Assembly: GCA_009746045.1 (NCBI GenBank)
Contig: RPFO01001221.1
Coordinates: forward strand, 1 to 26,005
DNA from: Mesostigma viride
Lineage: Eukaryota; Streptophyta; Mesostigmatophyceae; Mesostigmatales; Mesostigmataceae
Length of the DNA: 26,005 bases
Reading direction: 5' to 3'
Shown here: positions 1-7,856 of the stretch, in pieces
How positions within the stretch are numbered: position 1 is the stretch's first letter
How the letters are laid out: every line of letters starts with the position of its first letter
Position numbers and translations under genes: made by a program
Notes under the pieces: generated by a model
The model's database searches: none
What the model was told of the DNA's origin: nothing
Seen by the model: the letters and a program-made list of their open reading frames with translations, nothing else

Positions 1-38
1 AAGGTCTCTTCTCAGATACGCCTTGTGGCGGTCCAGAT

Positions 39-230
39 TCACCGCCGAGTCTCTTCTCGAGGAAAGCTCATGATCCGGCTCAATGGCAGCCCCTTGAGTT
101 GCATCAATGCGCCGTTCCCGTCCGCGCGCGCGTCCCGACTTCCCGACGCCTCCCCGGCCTTCACCGCGTGACGCCGCGTACCCTTCGTTTTATTCCCGCG
201 CGCTTTGGTGTGGGGTCGTTTGACCGCCAT
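39..230 (-). CDS. Small basic protein, unknown
   Basis: A 63-residue reading frame from the ATG at 230. The N-terminal half is strongly basic (the segment KRPHTKARGNKTKGTRRH is visible), which would suit a nucleic-acid-binding virion protein, but no family is recognised. An in-frame ATG further upstream would add about 20 residues; I prefer 230 because it leaves a short divergent promoter region to the gene that starts at 289. That region holds the AT-rich box in an 8-bp inverted repeat at 253-271. The frame overlaps nothing else that looks coding. It could still be a chance frame in GC-rich DNA, hence the low confidence. Confidence 0.4.
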   Translation of the reverse strand: MAVKRPHTKARGNKTKGTRRHAVKAGEASGSRDARADGNGALMQLKGLPLSRIMSFPREETRR

Positions 231-288
231 GGCGGACGTGTTTCTACTAATGCGCGCGAATATTTCGCGCGTGTAAGTAAGCAGCGCC

Positions 289-1079
289 ATGAACAAGTGT
301 CACAGGGTGCGAGGGGGGGCGATGTCCAGGGCTCTGTCGTCCGTCCAGCCGTGGTCATTGCCGCCCGGTGCCCGGGACACGTCGCAAGACGAGATGATCG
401 AGAACACGTTGGTGCGTCCGTACTTCGCCGAGTCCGAGTTCACGCGAGGAGTGGAGCCGAGGCGGATCCGGAACAGCGTGGAGATGTTCGACGTGTTGGA
501 GCCGGTCTACAGGGCCATGGAGAGCGACCCTTCGCGATCGTGGCCGACGTGCCCAGGTACGTCCCGGACCGCGTGATGACGATGTCGGCGGAACTGGCGA
601 GCAGGATGCACGCGGAAGGGTTCTCCCCGAACGACCCGGAGACCGCCATGCGCGAGTTGAGGCGGCGTTCCGAGAACCAGAGGGGGTACGCGAGGCGTCC
701 GAGGGGGCCGTTCGGAGTGAGGCCCTCGGAGTTGTCGAGGCGCAGGAACGGGGTGCGGCTGGCCATGCGCGACTGGGAAGAGTTGTCGATGTTCGAGTGG
801 ATGTTTTTATTCATGCTGGACTGGGTGGAGAGGAGACTGTACGCGGGCGACGCGATCGTGGGACGGGGCGACACGCTGGTGGGACCTTTGACGCTCGGGC
901 ACCTGGAAAACGAGATGAACCGCATGTTGGAATCGCTCGAGGACGGGGAGACGCTGACGGAGAGGGACTCGTCGATGCTGTACGACCTCATGGACGCGTT
1001 CCAGACGCGCGACCGCCTCCTGGATTTCAGCTCGGTCAACGAGCAGGAGCTCCGGCGGTGGATACGCGAATACGCGTGA
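289..1079 (+). CDS. Unknown protein, reading frame broken near 528
   Basis: I do not recognise this family. The N-terminal part reads well from ATG 289 (or ATG 322) in one frame up to about 528. The rest reads well in another frame to the TGA at 1077-1079. The switch behaves as one missing base and falls at a CCC run (528-530). The continuous product would be about 250-263 residues. It is charged and mostly helical, with many Arg and Glu residues in the middle and an aromatic helix (EWMFLFMLDWV) about two thirds along that could be a buried or membrane-peripheral helix. The long frame starting at 99 is only real downstream of the break; its first 140 residues are a shadow. The next gene (1214) follows on the same strand after a TATA box. 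Confidence 0.55.
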
Positions 1080-1175
1080 CCTCGCCGCGTCACGGTTGTC
1101 GTCGTGACGCGCGTGTCATTGGATGATCCGTCCACGTCGCTCTCCCTCGTGTGTGGGGGAGCGTGTGGCATCGGG

Positions 1176-1182
1176 TATAAAA
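1176..1182 (+). promoter_or_regulatory. TATA box of the MYND gene
   Basis: TATAAAA lies 32-38 nt before the ATG at 1214, in an otherwise very GC-rich intergenic stretch. This is the spacing expected for a eukaryote-like TATA promoter with a short leader. The KilA-N gene has the same arrangement. It suggests early transcription, which is an inference. Confidence 0.55.
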
Positions 1183-1213
1183 GGCGGAGACGGCGACGTT
1201 TCCTCGCTTTACC

Positions 1214-1615
1214 ATGGAGGAGGAGAGAGGAGAGGAGGAGGTGTCGTCAGACCCGCCGGAGACCGAGTGTCTGCAGCTTACGGGCGAGACGGACCGGTAT
1301 TGGCTTTTTCGAGCGAAACCGGGACGCGGGAGGAACACGGAGGTGGTCGTGCGTTGTCGCAAGTCGGACTGCTGCTTCGATTACAACGAGCTGCTGAACG
1401 CGCTGTTCTCCATCACGGAACGTCAATGTCTGGTGTGTCGCGCGGAGATGCCGAGAGGCCGTAAGAAGCGGTGCGGGTCGTGCCTGATCGCGAGGTATTG
1501 CGGCCGAGGCTGTCAGTATGTCGATTGGCCTTGTCACCGCCCGTTTTGCGAGCAGGTGGTCTCGAGAACTGCGAGGGAGACCTTGCTGCCTCGCGAAGAG
1601 GTCGGCGCCCCGTGA
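1214..1615 (+). CDS. MYND-type zinc finger protein
   Basis: A 133-residue protein whose C-terminal half is a textbook MYND finger. Ligands are C72-x2-C75, C87-x2-C90, C96, C100, H108 and C112, all with family spacing. MYND fingers bind proline-rich peptides in partner proteins; nucleocytoviruses often carry them, presumably to interfere with host regulators (inference). The N-terminus is acidic (residues 1-20), followed by a segment with a CC pair (residues 53-54) of unknown role. The ATG at 1214 is set by the TATA box about 35 nt upstream. The stop at 1613-1615 lies inside the next frame, which carries a nuclease domain and overlaps by 98 nt. A single base change would fuse the two into one MYND-nuclease protein, so this may be the 5' part of a longer gene. 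Confidence 0.75.
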   Translation: MEEERGEEEVSSDPPETECLQLTGETDRYWLFRAKPGRGRNTEVVVRCRKSDCCFDYNELLNALFSITERQCLVCRAEMPRGRKKRCGSCLIARYCGRGCQYVDWPCHRPFCEQVVSRTARETLLPREEVGAP

Positions 1616-2066
1616 CGAGGACGAGCTGCCCAAGTCCATCAAGTGGCTGGAAGCGGTGGCGAGGGACAGGGGGGTCCGGATTCGTCACGCCTTCAACGGG
1701 GGCGAGGTCGTGCTGCGGACGAGAGCGGGGTACCGGATCCCGGTGGACGGGTTCACTTCCGACACGACGCCCCCCACGGTGTTCGAGTATCACGGGGACT
1801 ACTATCACGCGAACCCGGACGTGTACCCGCTGTTCGGCGTCCATCCCGCGAAAGGCGTCACGAACATGGAGGTGTACATGAGGACGAAGTGGCGGGAAAT
1901 GCAGATCCGCGGCCTCGGATACCTCCTGGAGACGAGGTGGGAGTGCGAAGACGACGGGAGGGAGCCGCCGGCGCTCGAGTTCCCCGCCTCCCTGTTAGAC
2001 CGACATGCATCTCCTCGGTGCCGGCTCCGGTCCGAGCCGCCCCCCCGAGAACGCCCTTCGTCCTGA
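1518..2066 (+). CDS. PD-(D/E)XK-type endonuclease-like protein
   Basis: The frame is 182 residues from the ATG at 1518. The first 30 residues overlap the MYND finger and look non-native. From about residue 37 it reads as a compact nuclease domain. An Asp in the segment VDGF is followed by the glutamate motif FEYHGDYYHANP, and later by a helix and the strand GLGYLLETRWECE. This D...E-x-H-G-D-Y-Y-H-x-N-P pattern is typical of a PD-(D/E)XK (Vsr-like fold) group found in giant-virus and mobile-element proteins. The likely role is DNA cleavage; the target is unknown. The 3' end overlaps the convergent OTU gene by 72 nt. It may be a separate overlapping gene or the C-terminal half of a MYND-nuclease fusion broken near 1600. 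The latter would need one base removed, opposite in sign to most other breaks here. Confidence 0.6.
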   Translation: MSIGLVTARFASRWSRELRGRPCCLAKRSAPRDEDELPKSIKWLEAVARDRGVRIRHAFNGGEVVLRTRAGYRIPVDGFTSDTTPPTVFEYHGDYYHANPDVYPLFGVHPAKGVTNMEVYMRTKWREMQIRGLGYLLETRWECEDDGREPPALEFPASLLDRHASPRCRLRSEPPPRERPSS

Positions 2067-2657
2067 ACGGACGTCCGATTCCGTCACCAGACAGCTGAAA
2101 TGGTCGTGGCCGTTCCAGAAGAGGATGTAAGGCTGGTTGCTGGCGCCTTGCGGGACGCCGCACGGCGTTTTGAGCCACACGAAGTACGGTCTGCGGTCCT
2201 CGTAGTGGACCCCCACGACGTAGATGTCCGTCTGCAGGTACTTGGCGGTAAGCCAGACGGTGCCCTCCTCGGCCCACTCGCGGTCCTTCAGCGTCTCCTC
2301 CACTCCTTCGCGTAAGTAGATGGGCAGCGAAGGAAGGAACATCGGCGACGATTCGCGGACGCGGCGCCGGAGGTTGCTCGACATCCTCGCGACGTCCCTC
2401 GCCGTGACCGTCATCCCCTCCCTCATCGCCCTTTGGAGGCAGATGGCGTGGAAGAAGCAGGATCCGTCCGCCGGGGTGGCGCGGACGTGCGTGATGCGCT
2501 CGGCGGTGGGGGTGAAGAATTGGAAAGGAGAGTCCACGGTCGGGTCGACGAAGGGGAAGAAGACCTCGTCGGGCGAGGGGGTTTTGGTTTGGAAATAAAA
2601 AGCGGGTCTCTTGAACGCCGTCGGTTTCATTCGCGCGGTCCCGATGTCTGCCGACAT
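1995..2657 (-). CDS. OTU-like cysteine protease (deubiquitinase-like)
   Basis: A 220-residue protein with the OTU signature. The catalytic cysteine box is PADGSCFFHAI (D64, C67), and the C-terminal histidine box is NGHDHFSCLV (H186 likely catalytic). Between them lies the expected helical region plus the strand segment TDIYVVGVHY. OTU proteases remove ubiquitin or related modifiers from proteins; viral copies can act on host ubiquitin signalling (family knowledge; the substrate here is not known). The ATG at 2657 is preceded by an AT-rich stretch. Divergent from it, the GNAT-like gene starts at 2720, so the two share 62 bp of promoter. The C-terminus overlaps the nuclease gene tail to tail. 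Confidence 0.75.
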   Translation of the reverse strand: MSADIGTARMKPTAFKRPAFYFQTKTPSPDEVFFPFVDPTVDSPFQFFTPTAERITHVRATPADGSCFFHAICLQRAMREGMTVTARDVARMSSNLRRRVRESSPMFLPSLPIYLREGVEETLKDREWAEEGTVWLTAKYLQTDIYVVGVHYEDRRPYFVWLKTPCGVPQGASNQPYILFWNGHDHFSCLVTESDVRSGRRAFSGGRLGPEPAPRRCMSV

Positions 2658-2719
2658 TATTTTAAACGGCGAGGCGGGGACGCACTCGGCGAATATTTTA
2701 AGACCCCACAGTAGATGCC

Positions 2720-3388
2720 ATGCCCGTCGTAGACTTGCAGCGTTCCATCTCGTTGGGCGGACGCTCGTTCCCGTTGTTCGCGTCCGTCTCCGTCGCCTCG
2801 GACAACCCGTCCGCCATAGAGGTCACGGTGCCGTTCCCGTCCGGCTACGACTCGAGACTCACCCGGTACCTGAAGAGTCACGGGTGGGGTCCCAGAGGTT
2901 TCGCGTACGTGTACCTCAAAAAGAGCGGGCCAAACTCCCTGCACTTGTCCTGGTTCAAGGTCCGGTCCAGGGAGTACTACCGCGTGAGTTCCGCGACCGA
3001 GAAGGAGGCCTTCCGAGGCGTCGGCAAGCAATTGTTGTGCATCGCGCTCCGAAGGTTGAGACGGGGGCTGAGGAACGCGAATACCGCGCGGGTCACCTTG
3101 CTCGCGGGAGGCGGCGTCTGTCGCGGCGGGAAGGCGTACCGCGAGTACTCGGCGCGACAATGCGCGACGTTCCTCCGGAAGTTTCCGGAAACGCTAGCGA
3201 ACATGAAGAAGAAGAAAGACGTGTCATTAGACTCGATGCGAAAGATGGTCTGCAGCGTAGAGGATAACTTGCGACTCGTTGATTATTATAAGCAATATGG
3301 TTTTCAAGTGACGAATGCAAGCAATGGGATGTCGATCGCGATGTCGGGATTATTCGCCCGCGTTCTCTCCACGTGCCGTGGGGATTGA
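2720..3388 (+). CDS. GNAT-like acetyltransferase (putative)
   Basis: A 222-residue protein. The segment FRGVGKQLL (98-106) resembles the acetyl-CoA pyrophosphate loop of GNAT enzymes (R/Q-x-x-G-x-G/A) and is followed by a long basic helix and a strand (ARVTLL). Near the C-terminus, LRLVDYYKQYGFQV (186-198) matches the motif-B helix and strand that usually closes the fold (YYxxxGF). The N-terminal 90 residues are less typical. The substrate cannot be predicted. The ATG at 2720 lies about 20 nt downstream of an AT-rich box (GCGAATATTTTA, 2690-2701). The 3' end overlaps the convergent membrane-protein gene by 39 nt. Confidence 0.5.
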   Translation: MPVVDLQRSISLGGRSFPLFASVSVASDNPSAIEVTVPFPSGYDSRLTRYLKSHGWGPRGFAYVYLKKSGPNSLHLSWFKVRSREYYRVSSATEKEAFRGVGKQLLCIALRRLRRGLRNANTARVTLLAGGGVCRGGKAYREYSARQCATFLRKFPETLANMKKKKDVSLDSMRKMVCSVEDNLRLVDYYKQYGFQVTNASNGMSIAMSGLFARVLSTCRGD

Positions 3389-3955
3389 GCGGAGGTCCGT
3401 TAACTCTTCAACCGGGTGGGCGAACCGCGTGAACCAGTTATTGGGGTGGGCCGTGGTGTCCCCCAGGGAGGAGCGGTTGTCGGTAGTCGCGCACGCGGGT
3501 CTCGTCTTCGTGTATAGTGCCAAGGAGAGCAGCATCAGAATGGCGCTCAGCGCCGCGCACGTGCCGGTCACCCACTTCATGATCTTCGCCTTCCGTTGCT
3601 CGGCCGGAGAGCTCGCGACGATCATGGGGTCGCCCTGGGGATCGTAGTAGAGGTCCACTATGTCTCCCGCCTCCACATTCCCGAACATCTGCACCTTCAC
3701 CGTGTTCATCTGGCCATTGTGAGTCCAGTCCACATCGACAGTGTAAACGCGCGCCTTAAGCGGTTCCACCAGGTCGTCGTCCGTGGCTCCCTTCTCAACT
3801 CGCCGCACCGTCCCCGCGATTTTTTTGCGATTCGTTCCTTTCATCCGTTCCTCGTTCAATTTCTTATCGTTGTGCAGACTTACGCCTCCGTATATCGTAA
3901 ATGCGACGAACACCACGGCGAAAAATGAGGAGACTTGGTAGCCGCATAACCCCAT
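3350..3955 (-). CDS. Two-span membrane protein, DUF3592-like
   Basis: A 201-residue protein with hydrophobic spans at about residues 8-27 and 127-148. Between them is a soluble stretch of about 100 residues that reads as beta-rich: YTVDVDWTHNGQ, then VEAGDIVDLYYDPQGDP. That combination, ending in a YDPxGDP turn just before the second span, resembles the DUF3592 layout (two helices bracketing a small beta domain). The function of DUF3592 is unknown. The tail after span two is polar. In this virus it could sit in the internal virion membrane or in host membranes (inference). It is the first of three membrane-anchored genes on this strand between 3.35 and 7.04 kb. Confidence 0.65.
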   Translation of the reverse strand: MGLCGYQVSSFFAVVFVAFTIYGGVSLHNDKKLNEERMKGTNRKKIAGTVRRVEKGATDDDLVEPLKARVYTVDVDWTHNGQMNTVKVQMFGNVEAGDIVDLYYDPQGDPMIVASSPAEQRKAKIMKWVTGTCAALSAILMLLSLALYTKTRPACATTDNRSSLGDTTAHPNNWFTRFAHPVEELTDLRSIPTARGENAGE

Positions 3956-3979
3956 CGTGAACGCTATCTATACTAAGCA

Positions 3980-4656
3980 CTAGTCAATTTTCATGTAGCC
4001 GGTGGGCGCCCGGAGGTTCGATTCCAGTTCCGGCACGAAGAATGCGTACATGATCGGCTTGCCGCTATCCCGGATTTGCCCCACGACGCTCACGCCCTTG
4101 TGAGAGATGAACTTACACTTCCTCGGGTATAAGGGTATCAGTTCAAGTAAAGGTTTCATGGCGTCGTCCTTTTTGGCGTATATCGGCAAATCGGCGATGG
4201 AATGCCAATTACTCGGAGGGTCCGCCCTCTTCAAGTCGCCAGTCCCAAAGCCCCAAGATTCCAACAGTTCGTACTCCGCTTTTGCCGCGGGGTTTCCGTC
4301 GGTGTCGATCATCCAATCCGTGTTGTAAAAAGGGAGGTACTCGGAGGGACGTCCGTCCTCGCCGCTTCTCACCGCCACGTGGAAAATCCCGGAGCTCGTG
4401 ATGCCGAGGTCCGCCATACGCCGACGTCTTCTAGGTTGAACGTTTTGTTCGTATGTTCGGGAACGAACGGCGCCGATCCCCACCAACCTTTTGCCTTCGA
4501 TTTTCGGGAGAGCATGTAGACTAACACGACGATCGCCACGATGATAGCCAATACCGAAAAGAACTTGGCAAAGGTCTTCCAACATACTACGAACTTCGTG
4601 ACGTCTTTTGGATCCTTTTTGCAAGATAAATACTCGCCCACCGTCTCGAAGCTCAT
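3980..4656 (-). CDS. Single-span membrane protein, frame broken near 4430
   Basis: The N-terminal piece (from ATG 4656) has one transmembrane helix at about residues 29-49 followed by basic residues, and reads sensibly to about 4430. A second frame then carries about 150 residues (from MADLGITSSG) to the stop at 3980. The switch behaves as one missing base, and the whole would be about 225 residues. Alternatively these are two overlapping genes, the second starting at that internal ATG. The distal part contains SNWHSIADLP, which resembles SNWVPLSAIP in the neighbouring anchored protein at 6423-7043, so the two may be distant paralogues. The topology suggests a short N-terminus, one helix and a large soluble C-terminal domain. 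No family is recognised. Confidence 0.6.
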
Positions 4657-4688
4657 CTCGCCTTCATATAAACTCGCCGCGAATATTT

Positions 4689-5141
4689 ATGGACACGCGC
4701 AAGACGATCAGTTTGTCGGCTCGGATATCGAAGACGGTGAGCGTGAAGAGACCGGATAGCTCGTGGATTTGCGAGGGGGCGTGGTCGGGATTTCGAGACG
4801 CCCTGACCACGGCGTTGACCACGACGTTAGGACGACTGCACAAGGCGAGCATGGAAGGTCGTTCGCGACTTCTGGTCATCACACTGCCGTCCGCACGGAG
4901 CGCGCAACGGGGTATACGGTTGAGAGTGGCCGACGCGGCGTCGTTGGCGTATTTCGGCATCGCGCGAGTCGGAGATCCTATCGAATTGGTCCCGCTCTCG
5001 TCCAAGGACCTGTACAAACACGGTCGCCGGGTTTCCGGTTCGCTCATGTCGGTGGTCCGCGGGGCGACGGGGAACGACATCGTCGCCGCGGACATGATGG
5101 TGAGGCGAGTGATCAACGGGATCGTGTCCCTGCGTTTCTGA
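4689..5141 (+). CDS. Unknown 150-residue protein
   Basis: I chose the ATG at 4689 because upstream codons overlap the divergent membrane-protein gene and look non-native. The ATG sits directly behind an AT-rich region (ATATAAA, then GCGAATATTT) in GC-rich DNA. The protein is basic and Ser/Thr-rich at the N-terminus. A more hydrophobic C-terminal half follows (ADAASLAYFGIARVGDPIEL, then VAADMMVRRVINGIVSL). Third codon positions are strongly G/C, as in the secure genes. No domain is recognised. Its end overlaps the convergent HNH gene by 29 nt. Confidence 0.55.
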   Translation: MDTRKTISLSARISKTVSVKRPDSSWICEGAWSGFRDALTTALTTTLGRLHKASMEGRSRLLVITLPSARSAQRGIRLRVADAASLAYFGIARVGDPIELVPLSSKDLYKHGRRVSGSLMSVVRGATGNDIVAADMMVRRVINGIVSLRF

Positions 5142-6202
5142 GTCGTTGCAGCGTGATGACGAGTTGGTCTTCGACCCGCTTGGAATTGTTGCAATCGTGG
5201 CACGTCAGGCGGACGTTCCCGCAATACCTGCGATCCAGAGGGTTGATGCGGTCCAGGGACATAGTGTCGCCCGAGTGCATGTTTTTTCCGACGAAACTCG
5301 TCTTACAGATGCAACACCGGGGGTTTCGGACGTACCGTTTGTAGATGTCCTCGACCTCTTTCTGTCCGAAACACGGCTTGATGCCGTCCGCCCGCATGCG
5401 ATGGTTCGCGGCGACGGCACGTTCCTTGACGTAGTCCCACAGTTTCGGGTCCGCCCAGTCCGGCCGCATGATCCCGCGTTGAGACCCGGGGTTCAGTGGC
5501 GGGTGCGGCACGCGTATGCCCCTGCTCGCCATTTCCAGTCGAGCGGCCCTCAGTCGTTCCTTGAGCTTCTTCAGAGGCGTTTCGCTGCACGGAAAGCACG
5601 TCCATCTCACCGCGGGTAGCTGAGGATGGCGCGATGCACGAAATTGTTCACGTCGGTCTTCCATCGCGACCCCTTCCGAAAGTGGATGGGGCGACCGCAG
5701 TCGGCGCACTTGTCGTTCCAAAGCGTCCTCGCCTTCGACAGGGATATCGGCACGTAAGGCTTACCCGCCTTCCCCCGCGTGTACCTCACCTCCTTGTTGA
5801 TTTTTCGGACCTCCTGCTCCATGATGCACTTACGTATCGGATCAGATTTATTGCGAGGAGCCGTCACGCCCAGGTCCTCGCAAAAGGGCACGATCGGGTC
5901 AGGTGAGAACCTCCTCGTATCCTCTTCGCCGTTCGCCCTCCGACTTCCCAGAACCCGTCCGGCAATCGCTTGCTCGGATCGTCGATGCCGAGAGGGTACG
6001 GCCTCTTGTTATTCCGGGCTCGCGGTATCGCCGTCGGCGCCGGTGTTCTCGCGGCGTTCCGTGCGCCGACTTGCCAGAACGCGTCCGGCATCCTTAGTCG
6101 GTTTTCGTGCATCGCGTCGATGTCCACGAAGGCGGGCGGAGTGCGTATCACGCAGTTCCCCTTCATTTTGTGTGTGCGCGTTCTTTTCTTGATCTTCCCC
6201 AT
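5113..6202 (-). CDS. HNH endonuclease-like protein with two Cys-rich modules; two frame breaks
   Basis: Three frames join into one protein of about 363 residues, each junction behaving as one missing base (near 5890 and at 5614-5616). The N-terminal piece from ATG 6202 is basic and holds a repeated motif, MPDAFWQVGARNAA and LPDGFWEVGGRTAK. The middle piece carries CADCGRPIHF. The last piece carries a second CxxC (FPC), then an HNH core: CCICKTSF, SLDRINPLDRRYCGNVRL and CHDCNNSKR. The two CxxC pairs around a DRI-x(n)-N centre match zinc-stabilised HNH nucleases (GVE1 and endonuclease VII-like). The likely activity is DNA nicking or cleavage; it may be a homing-type or packaging-associated nuclease (inference). 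ATG 6202 is preferred over the GTG one codon earlier. Confidence 0.65.
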
Positions 6203-6244
6203 CACTTGTCATACGCGTTGGTTTTATTTTGTCCGTCCCCTCGT

Positions 6245-6481
6245 ATGGATTGGAGACGACTCAACGCGTACGGCCCACCGCGGGAGGAGGAATCCAAAGC
6301 GGAGCTCGTCAAGCGTCTGGAAAACGCCGAGACGCTCCTCCGAAAAACGCTCGTGGAAGTGATTTCCGCTCGTCTATTGCTGTCCAAAGCACCCGCTGTC
6401 GCGCCGGCTCGCAAACTGGGGTTCACTTATAAACGCACATCTTTACCGATCCCGCACTCGTCGTCATCGCGTGGGCCGTGA
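6245..6481 (+). CDS. Small helical protein, unknown
   Basis: A 78-residue protein from the ATG at 6245. Residues 13-47 form a long amphipathic, charged helix (KAELVKRLENAETLLRKTL), likely a coiled coil or dimerisation helix. The tail is Pro/Ser-rich. Frame upstream of 6245 overlaps the divergent HNH gene and does not look coding. The stop codon lies 59 nt inside the convergent membrane-protein gene. No family is recognised. Confidence 0.5.
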   Translation: MDWRRLNAYGPPREEESKAELVKRLENAETLLRKTLVEVISARLLLSKAPAVAPARKLGFTYKRTSLPIPHSSSSRGP

Positions 6482-7043
6482 CGCCGCCATTACGAACCGT
6501 CCAAACGCGCGGCCGGCCCGTGGATATCATCTGGCTCAGGGCCAGCGACTCGCCTTGGGGGCACGAGGGGATCGCCGATAGAGGTACCCAGTTCGAATCG
6601 GAGTACTTTTGGGGGATCGCGTTCATGCCCGTATTCCGCAACGCCGCGAGATTGTCCGTCGACATATACGGGTACACGCTGTCGGTATCGGGGTTATACG
6701 CCATGTTGAAATACTCGTCCTTGGCGAACGTGCACTGAGGGAACGCGGACTTGAACCATTCCACCTCGTCTGCGGGGAGCCAATGGTTTGAGGGGAACAC
6801 GAATTTGGGATATATTATCTCCTTGTCCGAGTCGAATCTCAACATGTTCGCCGTTTGGACTCGTGTGCCTATTACGTCCTTCCCGTTTTGCAAGTCGATG
6901 GCTGTCTGCAACCGTTCCGCGGGGGTCGGATATCGGATCTCCTCTTCTTTTGACAGCGTGAGTGCCAATACGAGAACGAGTAAAATAATCACAACGGGGA
7001 CGAACACCTGTAGTACGTTTGGTTTTTTGGGAGCACTTGACAT
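6423..7043 (-). CDS. Single-span membrane protein, unknown
   Basis: A 206-residue protein from the ATG at 7043. A short basic N-terminus is followed by a very hydrophobic helix (residues about 10-30, VFVPVVIILLVLVLALTL) and then a soluble domain of about 175 residues with few cysteines. The topology matches the neighbour at 3980-4656, and the segment SNWVPLSAIP resembles SNWHSIADLP there. A frame continuing upstream to 7274 is the antisense shadow of the next gene and was dropped. A virion or host-membrane protein is likely; no function can be assigned. Confidence 0.65.
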   Translation of the reverse strand: MSSAPKKPNVLQVFVPVVIILLVLVLALTLSKEEEIRYPTPAERLQTAIDLQNGKDVIGTRVQTANMLRFDSDKEIIYPKFVFPSNHWLPADEVEWFKSAFPQCTFAKDEYFNMAYNPDTDSVYPYMSTDNLAALRNTGMNAIPQKYSDSNWVPLSAIPSCPQGESLALSQMISTGRPRVWTVRNGGVTAHAMTTSAGSVKMCVYK

Positions 7044-7096
7044 CGTTATTAATAGTAATACCTTTCTTTTTTTTGTTACGATATGTAAAGAAACGA

Positions 7097-7849
7097 ATGA
7101 ATTGTGAGGCCGGGACATCGTATTCGCATTCGAATTGCGGTACCATGACATTAGCCAGACCCCCCGGAACGGTTCCGGCCATGTTTTTAGTGCCAGCCAA
7201 GCCCGCCGTATTAACGAATTCTGTGGGCCCCCAAGTCGTACCAATGAATTCTGTGGGGGCCCAAGTCGTATCAACGGATCCTGTGATCCCCCAAGCCGTA
7301 CCGCCCCCCTCCGTACAAGTGGCGCCTGGAGGGGGCGCGGTCATGTCTAGCACTACCATACCGCCATCGAGTTTTGAAAGTGGCCTGTCTGTCCCGATGA
7401 CCGAACAAGCGTTCCCCGTGACGATTCCACAAACACAAATGCAAACAGCCGCGGTTCCTTCGTTCTCTACGAATGCGCTGTCTCGCACGGAGGCGACAGC
7501 CACCCTCGCCCAGGCCCAACCCATGAACGTGTTTGCTCAACAAGCCGTCAAGAATTACAACACCTACATCGGGTCGGACAAGGTGTCGGACCCCGCTCTT
7601 ATGGCATCCCTAGAAAACGCGAGCAAAGGAGTCGTTATGGAGCCGGGACCCGTGGATCCCGTGATGGAAGAGATCAAGAAAGACATTTGGGACTTGGCAT
7701 TAGATCCGTTAACTTATTTACAGTTTCTATCCTACGCTCCTAGAATGTTCCCCCCTCACGTCGTCCGTGTTTTGGCACGGTTGCCAGAAATGATCGTTTC
7801 GGACGCGAGGATGGCTTCGTACACGCTGAACAGCGCTTTGCGCAGGTAA
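7097..7849 (+). CDS. Unknown protein with low-complexity repeat N-terminus
   Basis: A 250-residue protein from the ATG at 7097. The first 150 residues are Pro/Val/Ser/Thr-rich and disordered-looking and contain three 10-residue tandem repeats (TNSVGPQVVP type). The C-terminal 90 residues are helical (EEIKKDIWDLALDPLTYLQF, then RVLARLPEMIVSDARM) and probably form a folded domain. Longer starts (7019) would overlap the divergent membrane-protein gene's start and give a hydrophobic leader that reads as antisense shadow. The gene ends 3 nt from the convergent KilA-N gene, in a palindrome shared by both stop codons. No family is recognised; a structural or scaffold role is possible. Confidence 0.6.
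   Translation: MNCEAGTSYSHSNCGTMTLARPPGTVPAMFLVPAKPAVLTNSVGPQVVPMNSVGAQVVSTDPVIPQAVPPPSVQVAPGGGAVMSSTTIPPSSFESGLSVPMTEQAFPVTIPQTQMQTAAVPSFSTNALSRTEATATLAQAQPMNVFAQQAVKNYNTYIGSDKVSDPALMASLENASKGVVMEPGPVDPVMEEIKKDIWDLALDPLTYLQFLSYAPRMFPPHVVRVLARLPEMIVSDARMASYTLNSALRR
7213..7302 (+). repeat. 30-bp in-frame tandem repeat, 3 copies
   Basis: Three consecutive 30-bp units inside the preceding gene, each beginning AA(C/T)G(A/G)ATYCTGTG and encoding 10 residues of the form (T/M)(N/D)(S/P)V-x-(P/A)Q-x-V-(P/S). The first two differ at few positions and the third is more diverged, which suggests successive duplication. The period is a multiple of three, so copy-number change keeps the frame. Confidence 0.75.
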
Positions 7850-7856
7850 CCGTTAC
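7846..7856. terminator. Palindrome spanning two convergent stop codons
   Basis: GTAAC-C-GTTAC. The left arm contains the TAA of the plus-strand gene (7847-7849) and the right arm contains the TAA of the minus-strand KilA-N gene (7853-7855 read in reverse). A mirror-symmetric 3' end of this kind could form a short hairpin in either transcript. A terminator role is inferred. Confidence 0.35.

Noticed and set aside
1-38. Partial gene at the left edge
   Set aside because: Too short to show coding character or a motif; nothing can be called.
289-1079. True pseudogenization of the split genes
   Set aside because: Both halves of each gene remain well conserved, each has a single one-base break, and breaks also hit capsid genes; technical error fits better.
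6694-7524. A 276-residue minus-strand frame across the repeat-rich gene
   Set aside because: It overlaps the true starts of two divergent genes, and its Gly/Thr-rich repeats mirror the plus-strand tandem repeat.
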